Of a DNA stretch of 64,000 nucleotides, positions 52,757 through 62,219 are shown piece after piece (position 1 is the stretch's first letter; the number at the start of each line of letters is the position of its first letter). The notes under the pieces are model-generated. The model was not told the DNA's origin. It saw only the letters and a program-made list of their open reading frames with translations, and did no database searches. Made by a program: the position numbers and the translations under genes. The DNA comes from Chthonomonadia bacterium. Its GTDB lineage: Bacteria > Armatimonadota > HRBIN16. Where the stretch lies: positions 1-64,000 of the forward strand of contig JABUFA010000009.1 in NCBI GenBank assembly GCA_013314755.1, read 5' to 3'.

Positions 52757-53869
52757 TCACGTTCTTCTGCGCAGGCAATCCTGGTAGAGTTGTTCCCACA
52801 GGTTCACAACATGTTCTATGCTGTAGTTTGGGACGATGTGTTGTCTTGCGGCATCTCCCATTTGTTGGCGTGCTGTTTCGGACAGACCAGTCATACCACG
52901 CATTGCCTCAGCTAGCGCGTCCGGGTTCTGAGGTGGCACGATGAACCCTGTTACACCGTCCTGGACTACCTCGCTGTTACCACCGACGTTGGTAGCGACG
53001 ACGGGCAAACCGGTAGCGTGCGCTTCCAGCAGGACGTTGGGTAGTCCCTCTCGCGAGGAGGACATGACGTATGCGTCGGCAGCGTTCATTAACTGAGCGA
53101 TATCTCGTCGTATGCCAAGGAACTTTACGTGAGGGTGTACTCCGAGCAAGCGCGCCATGTCTTCTATTTCTTCGCGTAGAGGTCCGTCTCCCACGAGAAG
53201 TAGCAAACTATCGGGCATGTCACTGACCGCAATTGAGAAGGCACGAAGCATTGTCGAATAGTCTTTGGGCGGCTCGAAACGCCCTACCGCCAGCCACACG
53301 AAAGCATGTTCTGCGTTCAGTTCAGAACGCAACCTCTCTCGCGCCTCACTGTCTGGGCGAAAGGTGCTGGTATCTATGCCGTTAGGGATGTACCGCATTT
53401 TGTGTTCCGGCACCGCTCCTATTTTCACATATCGCTCCGCGCCTGTTTGACACACGTGCGTGGTCACGTCACAAAGCGGGTCGGTGACGCGGTACAACAC
53501 CTCGCGCAAGCGGCTGCTCTCGGTAATGCTTCGCAGGCTGGAGATAAGCACGGGCACGGGAGCTATCGGTCGGGTTATTCGTGCGAGCAGATTCGCATGG
53601 AACAGGTGGCTGTGCACGATATCCGGCTTCCAAAGGCGGATGTAACGAGCCAAACGCAATATGGCACGGGGGTCGGGTACCCTCCGGCGCATCCCCAGCG
53701 TAGCGACGGTAATGCCTGCGCTACGCAACTCTTCCTCGTAGGCTTTCGGTGGTAGCAAGGTAACCACACTGACTTGCCAGCCGCGTTGCTTCAATTGCGT
53801 AGCAACACGCACCAGTTGCGTTTCTGCCCCACCAAAGGTCAGACTGGTGATGACGAACAGTATCTTCAT
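52757..53869 (-). CDS. glycosyltransferase family 4
   Basis: A 370-residue GT-B transferase. The start ILFVITSLTFGGAETQLVRVATQL is typical of GT4 enzymes. VWLAVGRFEPPKDYSTMLRAF and SSREGLPNVLLEAHATGLPVVATNVGG form the donor site. It overlaps the upstream polymerase gene by four bases at its start (ATGA). It is one of three GT4 genes in this locus and follows the polymerase. Confidence 0.93.
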   Translation of the reverse strand: MKILFVITSLTFGGAETQLVRVATQLKQRGWQVSVVTLLPPKAYEEELRSAGITVATLGMRRRVPDPRAILRLARYIRLWKPDIVHSHLFHANLLARITRPIAPVPVLISSLRSITESSRLREVLYRVTDPLCDVTTHVCQTGAERYVKIGAVPEHKMRYIPNGIDTSTFRPDSEARERLRSELNAEHAFVWLAVGRFEPPKDYSTMLRAFSIAVSDMPDSLLLLVGDGPLREEIEDMARLLGVHPHVKFLGIRRDIAQLMNAADAYVMSSSREGLPNVLLEAHATGLPVVATNVGGNSEVVQDGVTGFIVPPQNPDALAEAMRGMTGLSETARQQMGDAARQHIVPNYSIEHVVNLWEQLYQDCLRRRT

Positions 53870-55233
53870 GGACTGGAGCCGCCTCTGGTCTCACTCTTGC
53901 CCAGTATGGAAAGAAGCGACAGCACAGCGAAGCCAAGGAAGAAATGAAGATTCCGTCGCACAATGTGTGCCGGATCCGTATACGCCACACTGAGGGCAGC
54001 AACCATGACAGAGCAATATGCGTACAGAGCGCTTCTGACGCCAGAAAGGGACAGGCTGTTTACCAGACAACTGAGCAAGGACAACAGATAACCAGCAAGG
54101 AGACCATTGATTACTATCCCCGCAACGCCAGCCTGCATGTAGCCGAACGTCAGGAAATCGACCGGTATACCGTACCCCACATCTCCCTCGCCCTTACGCT
54201 CGCCCAGGAACCAGCGTGTATTCACGTCGGATGCCGTTTCAAGCCCGAGGACGCCGTACAGAATACGCTGGGGCAAGAAATGAAGGGGGGTGGCAATCAG
54301 GTCAGAAAAGTAGCGGTAGTCCTCTCTCTCGATGGCTCCGAAAAAGGACATGGTGGGGAAGCTGGCTTCCTTAGCATAAAAGGTGAGGAAGTTTTGCTCC
54401 AGCTTAAAGGGGTCGAGTACAACGGTCACCCCCCAAACCGTTACCGTGCCGATACAAAACAGTGCGAGTATTGCCGTGACGAACCAGTGGAGGGATATCC
54501 TGCGCCAGTAGAGGTAGGCTATAATGAAGAGAAAAAAGAATGAGGCTACGAATACTCTTGCCGTCCATGTGGATAGTATAAAGAGTGCTACGGGTAAGGC
54601 GATGATCAAGCCAATGGAGTCCGTGATGTGCCGTTTCGGGCTCGAGCGTTGTGAGAGCACCAGCCCAAAGAAGAGGAGTGCCGCAAACCATGTCAGTGCG
54701 CCGAACCGGTTCAGAAAAGTGAAGGGGTTTTCCATTTGCCAAAAGTTTACCGCAGCGCGCTGAGAGGGTATCATTACGTACAGCCACAAAGTGATAAAAC
54801 CACCGTACGCCCGCGCGTAAAGCCAGTAGCTGAGAATACCTGCTACCAGAGCAAACCATGCTGTCAAGCGATAAGGCGACTGGCGATTTAGTAGTGGGGA
54901 ATCGCATGCTCTCCTCACCTGCCGGATATGAGCGCTCGCCAACGCACTTCCCGCCCATACAGCAACGACGACCATCGTCCCCAGCACTGGTGGAAGCCAG
55001 TAGAACGACCTGTAAGGGCGTATTGTATGCTGCCACAGGGGGTTGTCCCCTCTTTCAGTTGCGAAGAGCACAAAGATGTATGCCGCGCCGTAAAGTAGTC
55101 CGGCGGTAGCAACAAACCAGTCGACGAGGTCCAGATATCCTCGTCTACGGGCGCGGGTGTATGTTCCCAGCCAGGCTATCCCCGTAGTGATAACACAGAG
55201 GGCGGCAACCAGTTCCATCATCCAGTAGTCCAC
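53866..55233 (-). CDS. oligosaccharide repeat-unit polymerase (Wzy-like)
   Basis: A 455-residue integral membrane protein with about 11-12 hydrophobic segments and a sizeable outward loop between about 270 and 350 (YAKEASFPTMSFFGAIERED). Wzy polymerases show this topology and little sequence conservation. It lies among glycosyltransferases, a Wzx-type flippase and a Wzz-type chain-length protein, which is the main reason for the call. Its stop overlaps the next gene as ATGA. The upstream glycosyltransferase ends 49 bases before. Confidence 0.75.
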   Translation of the reverse strand: MDYWMMELVAALCVITTGIAWLGTYTRARRRGYLDLVDWFVATAGLLYGAAYIFVLFATERGDNPLWQHTIRPYRSFYWLPPVLGTMVVVAVWAGSALASAHIRQVRRACDSPLLNRQSPYRLTAWFALVAGILSYWLYARAYGGFITLWLYVMIPSQRAAVNFWQMENPFTFLNRFGALTWFAALLFFGLVLSQRSSPKRHITDSIGLIIALPVALFILSTWTARVFVASFFFLFIIAYLYWRRISLHWFVTAILALFCIGTVTVWGVTVVLDPFKLEQNFLTFYAKEASFPTMSFFGAIEREDYRYFSDLIATPLHFLPQRILYGVLGLETASDVNTRWFLGERKGEGDVGYGIPVDFLTFGYMQAGVAGIVINGLLAGYLLSLLSCLVNSLSLSGVRSALYAYCSVMVAALSVAYTDPAHIVRRNLHFFLGFAVLSLLSILGKSETRGGSSP

Positions 55234-55282
55234 TTGATATGAAACTTCACGCAGACCATGCTGAAGTACTTACCCACCGACA

Positions 55283-56389
55283 CTACCCCGTGCCGACCAG
55301 TGAATGATATTCCTCCAGAACCGCTTCCAGCAAAAATCGTTCCAGTATTGTTTCCGGTACCCGACGAGGATAGTTCAGAGTGTATAAAATACATTCTGCA
55401 AGCGAGGCGCTGTCCCCTACAGGTGCCAGGCAGCCCCATTGTCTGTCCTGCAAAATTTCACGGGGTCCGCTTGGGCAGTCTGTAGCAACAACGGGGGTTC
55501 CTATTGCCATGGCTTCCACCAGTACCGTCGGCAATCCTTCCCAGCGCGAGGAGAGCACGAATACGGCTGCTCGTTTCATATAGGGATAGGGATTCTGCAC
55601 AAATCCGGGCAGTGCTACATCTTCTTCCAGCCCGAGTTCTCTAATAAGCCGCTCCAATTCAGGGCGTTCCTCTCCTTCTCCCAGAATCATCAGCCGTACC
55701 GGTCTTTGCTGACGTACCAGCGCGAATGCGCGAATAAGAGTCGGAAAATCCTTCGGTTTCGTTAACCTGCCTACGCCCAGTATTACTGGCGGCTCACTAT
55801 CCCGAAACCAGGGGTGGTCCAGAGGTTCTTCTGCTTTCTCGAACAGCTCAGGAGTGACGATAGGGTTGTATATCACCTTTACCTTCTCTGGGGAAACACC
55901 CACATAATGTACCAGTTCATGCGCGACGCCCTGTGATACCGCGACCACCCTGTCTGCCCAACGATAGAAAAACCGCGTCCAGAGGGGCATCAGTCGCATG
56001 CGCAAGGTGCGTGCGTTGGCTACTACCTGGCTGGGGGTGCTATGTACTGTCACAATAACGCGGGTGGGTACCCGCGCGACCTTTCGAGCACACGCAGCGA
56101 CTGCGTTTGCATGATCTAACGCCGATAGTAATGCGTATGGTTGTTCGTCCCGCAGGTAACGAACGAGACCGGGTAGGCTGGCGAGCACACGTGAAGCGCC
56201 GAGGTCTATCATGCGTACACAGGGGGGAACCTGTGGCAGATATGGTCCCTGCGCCCTGGCAAGCACCAGATGCACCTCGTAACCTCGTTCCGCAAAACCC
56301 CGGGCGAGGTGCAGGAACACTCGTTGCGCGCCTCCCCCTGCCAGTGAAGGCATGTAGAACGCGATGCGTTTCTGAGGTTGCGTACTCAC
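55283..56389 (-). CDS. glycosyltransferase family 4
   Basis: A 368-residue GT4 enzyme. MPSLAGGGAQRVFLHLARGF near the N-terminus and VILGVGRLTKPKDFPTLIRAF with SSRWEGLPTVLVEAMAIGTPVVATD in the second half are typical. GTG 56389 is chosen because GGAGG lies five bases upstream and it overlaps the upstream stop as GTGA. The longer frame to 56452 would overlap that gene by 66 bases. The acceptor and sugar are unknown. Confidence 0.9.
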   Translation of the reverse strand: MSTQPQKRIAFYMPSLAGGGAQRVFLHLARGFAERGYEVHLVLARAQGPYLPQVPPCVRMIDLGASRVLASLPGLVRYLRDEQPYALLSALDHANAVAACARKVARVPTRVIVTVHSTPSQVVANARTLRMRLMPLWTRFFYRWADRVVAVSQGVAHELVHYVGVSPEKVKVIYNPIVTPELFEKAEEPLDHPWFRDSEPPVILGVGRLTKPKDFPTLIRAFALVRQQRPVRLMILGEGEERPELERLIRELGLEEDVALPGFVQNPYPYMKRAAVFVLSSRWEGLPTVLVEAMAIGTPVVATDCPSGPREILQDRQWGCLAPVGDSASLAECILYTLNYPRRVPETILERFLLEAVLEEYHSLVGTG

Positions 56390-57147
56390 CGCCTCCTCCA
56401 GAAGCGAGCCGTGTTTTTCATACTCCGCTTCAACAGCAAAGTCTGTCGCCACAACCAGTAGAAGGTGATGTCAAGAATATCTCTGTCTTTATCCATTGAT
56501 TGGGTGGCGTTGTCTAACGAAATAATCTTCGATGCGAAGCGAGTAACATCGCAGGCAAATCGGCGCAGGTCATTTTCAGCAAAGCGATTATGATGGTAGC
56601 ATATCGTCCATATCCCGAACGGCATGGCGCGGAACTGCCACATTTGCTGTGGCACCCATGTTATTCCTAACCAGCGCACCGGTTTCCAGAAGAAGCCATC
56701 GCTGATTACGTCGATGCCGTTAGCCTGTAACGCAACGAGGGTGTTTCTGTCGAAACTATGCGCCGGCGCGACAAACACCTTCGGATGAATATCCTGCTGG
56801 TGAAAAATCGCCAGTGCTCTCGCTATCTTTTCGCACTGCCGCTCCAGCGGCAATCCCGCGAACTCACTACGAGCGTTTACACCCAGCAATCCAGCGTCTT
56901 TTGTCTCGTACAGATGCTGATAGCCGTGAATGCCTATCGTCCAGCCCTGCTGTTGCTTCGCGCGCAACCATTCCCAGAAATCCTGACGTGGAAGAGACAC
57001 CTGCAGCTTTGGGTCCCTGTTGTCTGGTACGACTGCCAGAATTGGCATCACATGATGATCGCACAGCACTCGTTCCACCTGCTCCCAGATAGCCCAGTTC
57101 ATCGTAGGGCAGATGTCGTCAAACCGTATCAGATAACGCGCCTTCAT
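56386..57147 (-). CDS. DUF2334 / polysaccharide deacetylase-like protein
   Basis: A 253-residue protein with a NodB-like barrel pattern. RYLIRFDDICPTMNW carries a tandem aspartate like the first deacetylase motif, GIHGYQHLYE is like the metal-binding H-x-x-x-H motif, and VFVAPAHSFDRNTL follows. Such proteins deacetylate sugars on cell-surface polymers. It overlaps the methyltransferase gene upstream and the glycosyltransferase gene downstream by four bases each. No signal peptide is present, so it probably acts on a cytoplasmic or lipid-linked intermediate. Confidence 0.8.
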   Translation of the reverse strand: MKARYLIRFDDICPTMNWAIWEQVERVLCDHHVMPILAVVPDNRDPKLQVSLPRQDFWEWLRAKQQQGWTIGIHGYQHLYETKDAGLLGVNARSEFAGLPLERQCEKIARALAIFHQQDIHPKVFVAPAHSFDRNTLVALQANGIDVISDGFFWKPVRWLGITWVPQQMWQFRAMPFGIWTICYHHNRFAENDLRRFACDVTRFASKIISLDNATQSMDKDRDILDITFYWLWRQTLLLKRSMKNTARFWRRR

Positions 57148-57821
57148 GATGCTTGGTCCGCTTTCTGCACAAAGATACGGTCCAGGTGTGGTTCAGGGTA
57201 CTCTACCAGCATCTGCTTAATAGGGTACCTCAGGAAGGCTGCCGGAATGCGCCCTCTCGGGGGATGGGGGTGTCCAATCTTGATGCCCAGCGTAGCGTTC
57301 AGCCATGTCCGAAAGCGTGCAGTAAGGGAGAGCCTGTCCCATCCGAAGGTGGAGTTATTTGCTTCGATGCAAGCGTATCCCCCCGGGCGTATCAGCTGAT
57401 AAATCACTTTTGCGAACAAGAAATCGTTCCAGCCATAGTAGAAGCAAACGCGGTTGAAAACGAGGTCAAACTGTTTGTGCAGTAGGCGAGGTGCCTCGTC
57501 CATGTAGCCCAGTACAAAGGTTATATCTACTCCTGCCTCTTTCGCTTTTTGCTGGGCGATGCAAAGATAATTCCGACTGACGTCATACCATGTCACCAGA
57601 GCACCTCTTTGGGCGAAAGCAACGGCGAATTGTCCCGGTCCCGCACCAAGGTCCAGGATCTCTTTGCCGGCGAAGCCGTCTGTCCACCTTTCGACAGCGT
57701 CCAGCAGCTGATAATCAAACTGCTGCCAGACTCTCTCGGCGTACTCCCGCGCATATTCACACGGCACCGGGTCCCACCCGCGCTCGGGGCGGTGAAACAG
57801 AGCATGTAGTCTGTTCATCAT
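57144..57821 (-). CDS. class I SAM-dependent methyltransferase
   Basis: A 225-residue methyltransferase with the SAM-binding motif EILDLGAGPGQFAVAFA (around 58-74) and a following acidic YDVS. The rest fits a Methyltransf_11/25 domain, with an aromatic-rich FYYGWNDFLF. The start ATG 57821 overlaps the flippase stop (ATGA), and the next ATG at 57818 is equally close. In this locus it probably methylates a sugar of the repeat unit, but the substrate is not visible. Confidence 0.88.
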   Translation of the reverse strand: MMNRLHALFHRPERGWDPVPCEYAREYAERVWQQFDYQLLDAVERWTDGFAGKEILDLGAGPGQFAVAFAQRGALVTWYDVSRNYLCIAQQKAKEAGVDITFVLGYMDEAPRLLHKQFDLVFNRVCFYYGWNDFLFAKVIYQLIRPGGYACIEANNSTFGWDRLSLTARFRTWLNATLGIKIGHPHPPRGRIPAAFLRYPIKQMLVEYPEPHLDRIFVQKADQAS

Positions 57822-59257
57822 GTTTCCACCCCTGTCGAGCGACTTCGTTGCCCCCATCGAATCTGTCGCTGCCGAAAGAACCTGAACAGAATGAGCGTGC
57901 AGCAGCAATAGACCAGGAGCATAACACCTGCTTGCAATAAAATTGCCCACGTGCCTGATGTACGGGGGCTGACACACCAAACACCGAGCATAGCGAGGGT
58001 AGCTATGGCAACCTGAGTGATAGCTTTCCAGCTGATTGGGATGGGAAAGACCTTTTTACCCAGTATAGCGCTTGTTACCAATGCCACAGCGTAAGCGGCA
58101 AATGTTGCCCATGCGGCTCCTACCAGCCCCCAGCTCGGAATCCACTCGATGTTGAGTGCGATGTTGGTGACAGCTGCAGCGCCAACAACCCATAGCTGTC
58201 CCAATGTATGCTTGCCCAGCTGGAACGCCAGATCAAAATAATAGGCACGCACACCGGAAAGCAGAACGGCTACAGAAACCCAGGGAACGATAGCACCAGC
58301 GGCTTCGTGAAATTGTCTGCCCAGAATCAGGGAGGATATCTCCGAAGAAAAGACTACCATCACAACCGCTAAAGGTGTTGCCGTTGTGAGCAACAGCCAC
58401 ATATTGTGCAATAGTTGTGTTTGCGCTGCTTCCAACCCCTGTTGTTCCAATGCCGAAATGGCGAGCGGGTATGCTGCCATATTGACCACCATCATTGCCA
58501 CGATGAGAGTTTGGGAGACCATATCGTATCCTGCGGCATAGAGCCCAGCCGCTTGCTCACCGAGATAATGCGCCAGTAAAAAACGGTCTGAGTAGCTGAC
58601 CACAAAGCTCAGCGCAAAGGTACCGGTAAGGGGTAGACCATATCGCAGTATCTGCTGAATTACCTTCTTTTCCAGATTCGCCCAGAATCCCCACCACTGC
58701 TTACGGGCAAGCAACATGCCTCCAGCTACCGCACCGATTATTAGTCCTGTTAAAGGTGCGTACGCGACCGGGTACCAGTGGGCAAGCAACGTGCCGGTTG
58801 CTACCATAGTCAGAGCACGTGTGCCTGCTCCCAAACCGTACCTTACAGGATGTAGCCTGGTACGAGTTATCTCTAAGTTCAAGTCAAACCACGCCTGGAA
58901 CCACAGCAGGGGAAGAGCAACGAGCACCAAGCGTTTCCACTCTGCAGGGACGCCAAGGACAGCCGCCCCGGCGGCAATTAGTCCGGTAGCGCCAACGATG
59001 GCGTAGTAAACTCCCTTTACGGAGGACAGTAGCTGGGCTGGTGTTTGGTATGTCGGCAAGAAGCGCAGTACAGAAAGGCACAGCCATTGGAAAAGGACGG
59101 TATTTGCCAGTCCCACACCTGCAACCACCAGTGCGTACCGCCCATACTCATCAGGCGAAAGAAGACGGGTGTATATGGCAATCGCCAGGAAGTTAACAAT
59201 CCCGGGCAAACCGCGTGCCAGCAAGTAGATGGCGCTATGGCGTAGCAGTGATGTCAT
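57818..59257 (-). CDS. polysaccharide flippase (Wzx-like, MOP superfamily)
   Basis: A 479-residue membrane protein with about 12-14 spans. The N-terminal SAIYLLARGLPGIVNFLAIAIYTRLLSPDEYGRYALV is the hallmark start of Wzx/RfbX-type flippases. It would move lipid-linked repeat units across the inner membrane. ATG 59257 is chosen to give MTSLLRHSAIYLL; the longer frame to 59362 would overlap the wzz-like gene. No strong ribosome site is seen. The stop overlaps the methyltransferase start. Confidence 0.92.
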   Translation of the reverse strand: MTSLLRHSAIYLLARGLPGIVNFLAIAIYTRLLSPDEYGRYALVVAGVGLANTVLFQWLCLSVLRFLPTYQTPAQLLSSVKGVYYAIVGATGLIAAGAAVLGVPAEWKRLVLVALPLLWFQAWFDLNLEITRTRLHPVRYGLGAGTRALTMVATGTLLAHWYPVAYAPLTGLIIGAVAGGMLLARKQWWGFWANLEKKVIQQILRYGLPLTGTFALSFVVSYSDRFLLAHYLGEQAAGLYAAGYDMVSQTLIVAMMVVNMAAYPLAISALEQQGLEAAQTQLLHNMWLLLTTATPLAVVMVVFSSEISSLILGRQFHEAAGAIVPWVSVAVLLSGVRAYYFDLAFQLGKHTLGQLWVVGAAAVTNIALNIEWIPSWGLVGAAWATFAAYAVALVTSAILGKKVFPIPISWKAITQVAIATLAMLGVWCVSPRTSGTWAILLQAGVMLLVYCCCTLILFRFFRQRQIRWGQRSRSTGVET

Positions 59258-59277
59258 GTGGTTATCGCTTTCATGCC

Positions 59278-60597
59278 CTACTGCTTCGGCTTCGTCGTGA
59301 GGGCGACTAACATCCCCAGCATCAAGCCTCCCGCCAGAGCCAGTGCAATGTTCAGTTTCCACCGCTTGTTCACTGGCTCCTCTTTCAACATCCCGTCTTC
59401 CAGCACTTCCCAGCGGTTTGGGTCGCGGGACATCTCCATCCGTGCCTGCTCCAGACTGACGCGCAATTGCTGAACGATGTCGTTGAGCGTAGCTACTTCA
59501 CGTGCCAGCCGTTGTAACTTCAGTGTATCCTCGGGTGCTCTCGTCGCCAGTCGCTGTAAAGCAGCGATTTGCGCTTCCAACCCCACTCTCTGCAGTTCCA
59601 GTGGAGCGAGGCTTGGTTCCAGGTTCATATTCACTGCCCGCAGGTAGTTTTCTATCTCTCTGCGCAACTGCTGGCGGGTCAGCTCAATCTGTTTCTTTAG
59701 CCTCACCACGTTTGGCGCATCGGGACCGTAAGTGAGCTCGGCGACGCGCAGTTCGTACTCCAGTTCGGTCAGCTTCTGGCGCCACTGAGCGGCAAGGGGC
59801 AGGTCGGCAGGCAGGTTTGCTGCTGACTTTGCCGCCTGCTGCGCTGCCTCACGGGCGGTAGCGATTTGTTGCTGTACCTGCTTTAGTTGCAACTGCGCAG
59901 CGTTCAACTGCTGCAAATATGTGCTGTCCAGCCCGGAGGCGGAACTCCCTAGCGCGCGCAACGGAGAAACAGAAGAGATGCTGGTAACCGCTCCTCCGCT
60001 CGATGACGGCGCACCGCCTTCCTGCACCATCTGCTGATGAAACCGTAGCAGTCGATTTTCTGCCTCGCGTAATTGACGGGTGCGCAGAGCCAGCTCATTT
60101 TCCAGAAACTCCACCTGGTTACGCACCAGCGGCAAGTTGAGGTCACGGTTCAGCATCGCCAGCGTGCTCACATACAGCTTCGCAATCCGCTGTGCCGTAC
60201 GGGGGTTTTGATGTTTCACCGATATAGTAATCAAGCTTGCCTGCACGTCATCCTTGATGGATGTTATCTGCATCAGCTTTTGGGGAGGAATGTTTGTCTG
60301 GCGAGCAATTATCTCGCGAGTGCGTTTGCTCTCCAGCACAGCGCGATACATCTTCAGCGGGGCAGCTCCGCCAGACGGTACGGAAATACCCAGTGACTGT
60401 GCCAGTCCTGCCAGGGACGAAACCCCTCCCGCAGGGAAAAGTAAAGTGGAAGATGCTTCGTAAACAGGAGCGGGTAGCCATGTTGCCAGTACGGCGATGA
60501 GCACACAAATCATGGTGACTACTGCTATCGTCCGCTTTCTCTGCCATGCGATAGCGAACAGGTCGGCTAGGGTAATCTCCTCTTCCTCCGCAGCCAT
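59278..60597 (-). CDS. Wzz/GumC-type polysaccharide chain-length determinant
   Basis: A 439-residue polysaccharide co-polymerase. The N-terminal Wzz domain begins with ITLADLFAIAWQRKRTIAVVTMICVLIAVLA (first span about 20-40). Long periplasmic coiled coils cover about 170-390, and a second span near 412-432 ends the protein. No cytoplasmic Walker kinase domain follows, so a separate tyrosine kinase or none is used. It is the first gene of the minus-strand locus, so it likely carries the promoter, though none is obvious. Confidence 0.92.
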   Translation of the reverse strand: MAAEEEEITLADLFAIAWQRKRTIAVVTMICVLIAVLATWLPAPVYEASSTLLFPAGGVSSLAGLAQSLGISVPSGGAAPLKMYRAVLESKRTREIIARQTNIPPQKLMQITSIKDDVQASLITISVKHQNPRTAQRIAKLYVSTLAMLNRDLNLPLVRNQVEFLENELALRTRQLREAENRLLRFHQQMVQEGGAPSSSGGAVTSISSVSPLRALGSSASGLDSTYLQQLNAAQLQLKQVQQQIATAREAAQQAAKSAANLPADLPLAAQWRQKLTELEYELRVAELTYGPDAPNVVRLKKQIELTRQQLRREIENYLRAVNMNLEPSLAPLELQRVGLEAQIAALQRLATRAPEDTLKLQRLAREVATLNDIVQQLRVSLEQARMEMSRDPNRWEVLEDGMLKEEPVNKRWKLNIALALAGGLMLGMLVALTTKPKQ

Positions 60598-60799
60598 GAA
60601 ATCCGTTGTGTCTCCCCCCGAAAAGTAATAACCAGCAAGTTATTCTAACAGCTGAGGACGGCAATGGTCAAGCGGTCTGAGCGAGGACGAGCTTCCGCTA
60701 TGCCGCAGACACCAGCGTAGGGCGACCTGTTTCAAGTGGAGCAGGTATACGCTCTCTCCTTGCGGAAAACAGATAGTAACTTCACTTCGGAGGGGGCAG

Positions 60800-62194
60800 A
60801 TGTTGCGGATAGAACATGGAGCCTGCGATTATCAGGTTTTCCAACGTGATGAGCGAAACGAAGCGGTTGTTAACGTGAGTGGCGTGTACCATGCGGATAC
60901 CGCAGGTGTTGTAGAAGCGCAGATTGTGAAAGCAGGGGACCTGCCCCGGAACTGGGCAGAGGCAGGCAAAGCGGAAGGGGGAAGATGGCAGGCTTCCGTC
61001 CGGTTGCAAACCGGTGGACCTTACACACTACGATTTCGTCTACAACACCAACCGGATGAGGTTGTTGAAATCAAAGAGGTGCTGGTGGGCGACCTGTGGG
61101 TGCTTGCCGGACAATCTAATATGGAAGGAGTCGGTGACCTTGTCGATGTGGAGCAACCGCATCCGCTGGTGCACAGCTACACCATGGCGGAAAGCTGGGA
61201 AATGGCAAGGGAACCGCTACACTGGCTGTGTTGCTCCATGGACTCTGTTCACAACCCGAACGGCATCGCCCCCGGCGACGAGCAGCACGCCGAGTGGCAT
61301 CGCACCCGGAACAAAGGGGCTGGGCTGGGCTTGCCGTTTGCGAAAGCGATGGTGGAGGCAACCGGCGTGCCGGTAGGGCTTGTTCCCTGTGCGCATGGGG
61401 GCACTTCGATGTCGCAGTGGAGCCCGGATTTAGTCCATCTGGGAGGTGGCTCGTTATATGGCTCTATGCTGAGGCGCGTCAAGGCGGTTGGCGGCAAAGT
61501 GAAAGGCTTACTCTGGTATCAGGGAGAGAGCGACGCCAATCCCAATGACGCACCTTTGTTTGCCGAGCGATTCACCCGCCTGGTAGAAAGCGTTCGCGCC
61601 GATTTTGGCGACCCGAACCTGCCGTTCTATACAGTACAAATCGGTCGTTTCGTGGTAGCGATGCCGGAGGAAGGCGAACTCGCGTGGAATCAGGTCCAGG
61701 ACATGCAACGCCGCCTTGCCGAAGAGATACCGAACACGGCGGTGGTTGCCTCCATTGACCTGGAGCTGGACGACCTGATCCACATAGGCACACAGGGGCT
61801 GAAGAGGCTGGGCAGACGGCTGGCAAACATCGCGCTGAGGGAGCTGTTCGGGCGAAGCGATATTCAACGAGGTCCGCGCCTGCTGGAGGCGCGTCTGGAT
61901 AACGCCGAAGGCACACGTATCCGGGTGCGCTTCGCGGACGTAAACGGTAGTCTGACTGCGCCGGGCAGGGTTTCGGGATTTTCCATCCGTACCGCACAGC
62001 ACCACCCCTATCGCATCATCTACAAGATGGAGGTGGACAAAGTCAGCCCAACCGATGTGCTCTTGCACCTCACGGAACCGTGCCCACAAAACGCTTTCCT
62101 GTGGTATGGCTTTGGCACCGATCCGTACTGCAATCTCACGGACGAGGCAGATATGGCTGTGCCCGTGTTTGCGGCAGTGCCCATCGAGCGGTAG
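60800..62194 (+). CDS. sialate O-acetylesterase-like SGNH hydrolase
   Basis: A 464-residue esterase. An N-terminal beta domain (about 1-95) is followed by the SGNH core: LAGQSNMEGVGDL holds the nucleophile serine, PCAHGGTSMSQW an oxyanion-hole glycine, and LLWYQGESDANP the conserved block with N. The catalytic His is expected near DLIHIGTQGLKRLG. The family removes acetyl groups from sialic acids or plant glycans. There is no signal peptide. GGAGGGGG lies about three bases before ATG. Its neighbours do not reveal the substrate. Confidence 0.88.
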   Translation: MLRIEHGACDYQVFQRDERNEAVVNVSGVYHADTAGVVEAQIVKAGDLPRNWAEAGKAEGGRWQASVRLQTGGPYTLRFRLQHQPDEVVEIKEVLVGDLWVLAGQSNMEGVGDLVDVEQPHPLVHSYTMAESWEMAREPLHWLCCSMDSVHNPNGIAPGDEQHAEWHRTRNKGAGLGLPFAKAMVEATGVPVGLVPCAHGGTSMSQWSPDLVHLGGGSLYGSMLRRVKAVGGKVKGLLWYQGESDANPNDAPLFAERFTRLVESVRADFGDPNLPFYTVQIGRFVVAMPEEGELAWNQVQDMQRRLAEEIPNTAVVASIDLELDDLIHIGTQGLKRLGRRLANIALRELFGRSDIQRGPRLLEARLDNAEGTRIRVRFADVNGSLTAPGRVSGFSIRTAQHHPYRIIYKMEVDKVSPTDVLLHLTEPCPQNAFLWYGFGTDPYCNLTDEADMAVPVFAAVPIER

Positions 62195-62204
62195 CGGGTT
62201 GAGG

Positions 62205-62210
62205 TATACT
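62205..62210 (+). promoter_or_regulatory. -10 box directly before pdxT
   Basis: TATACT ends nine bases before ATG 62220, so the pdxT transcript is likely leaderless or nearly so. No ribosome site and no clear -35 are visible. Confidence 0.45.
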
Positions 62211-62219
62211 GTAATCGCT

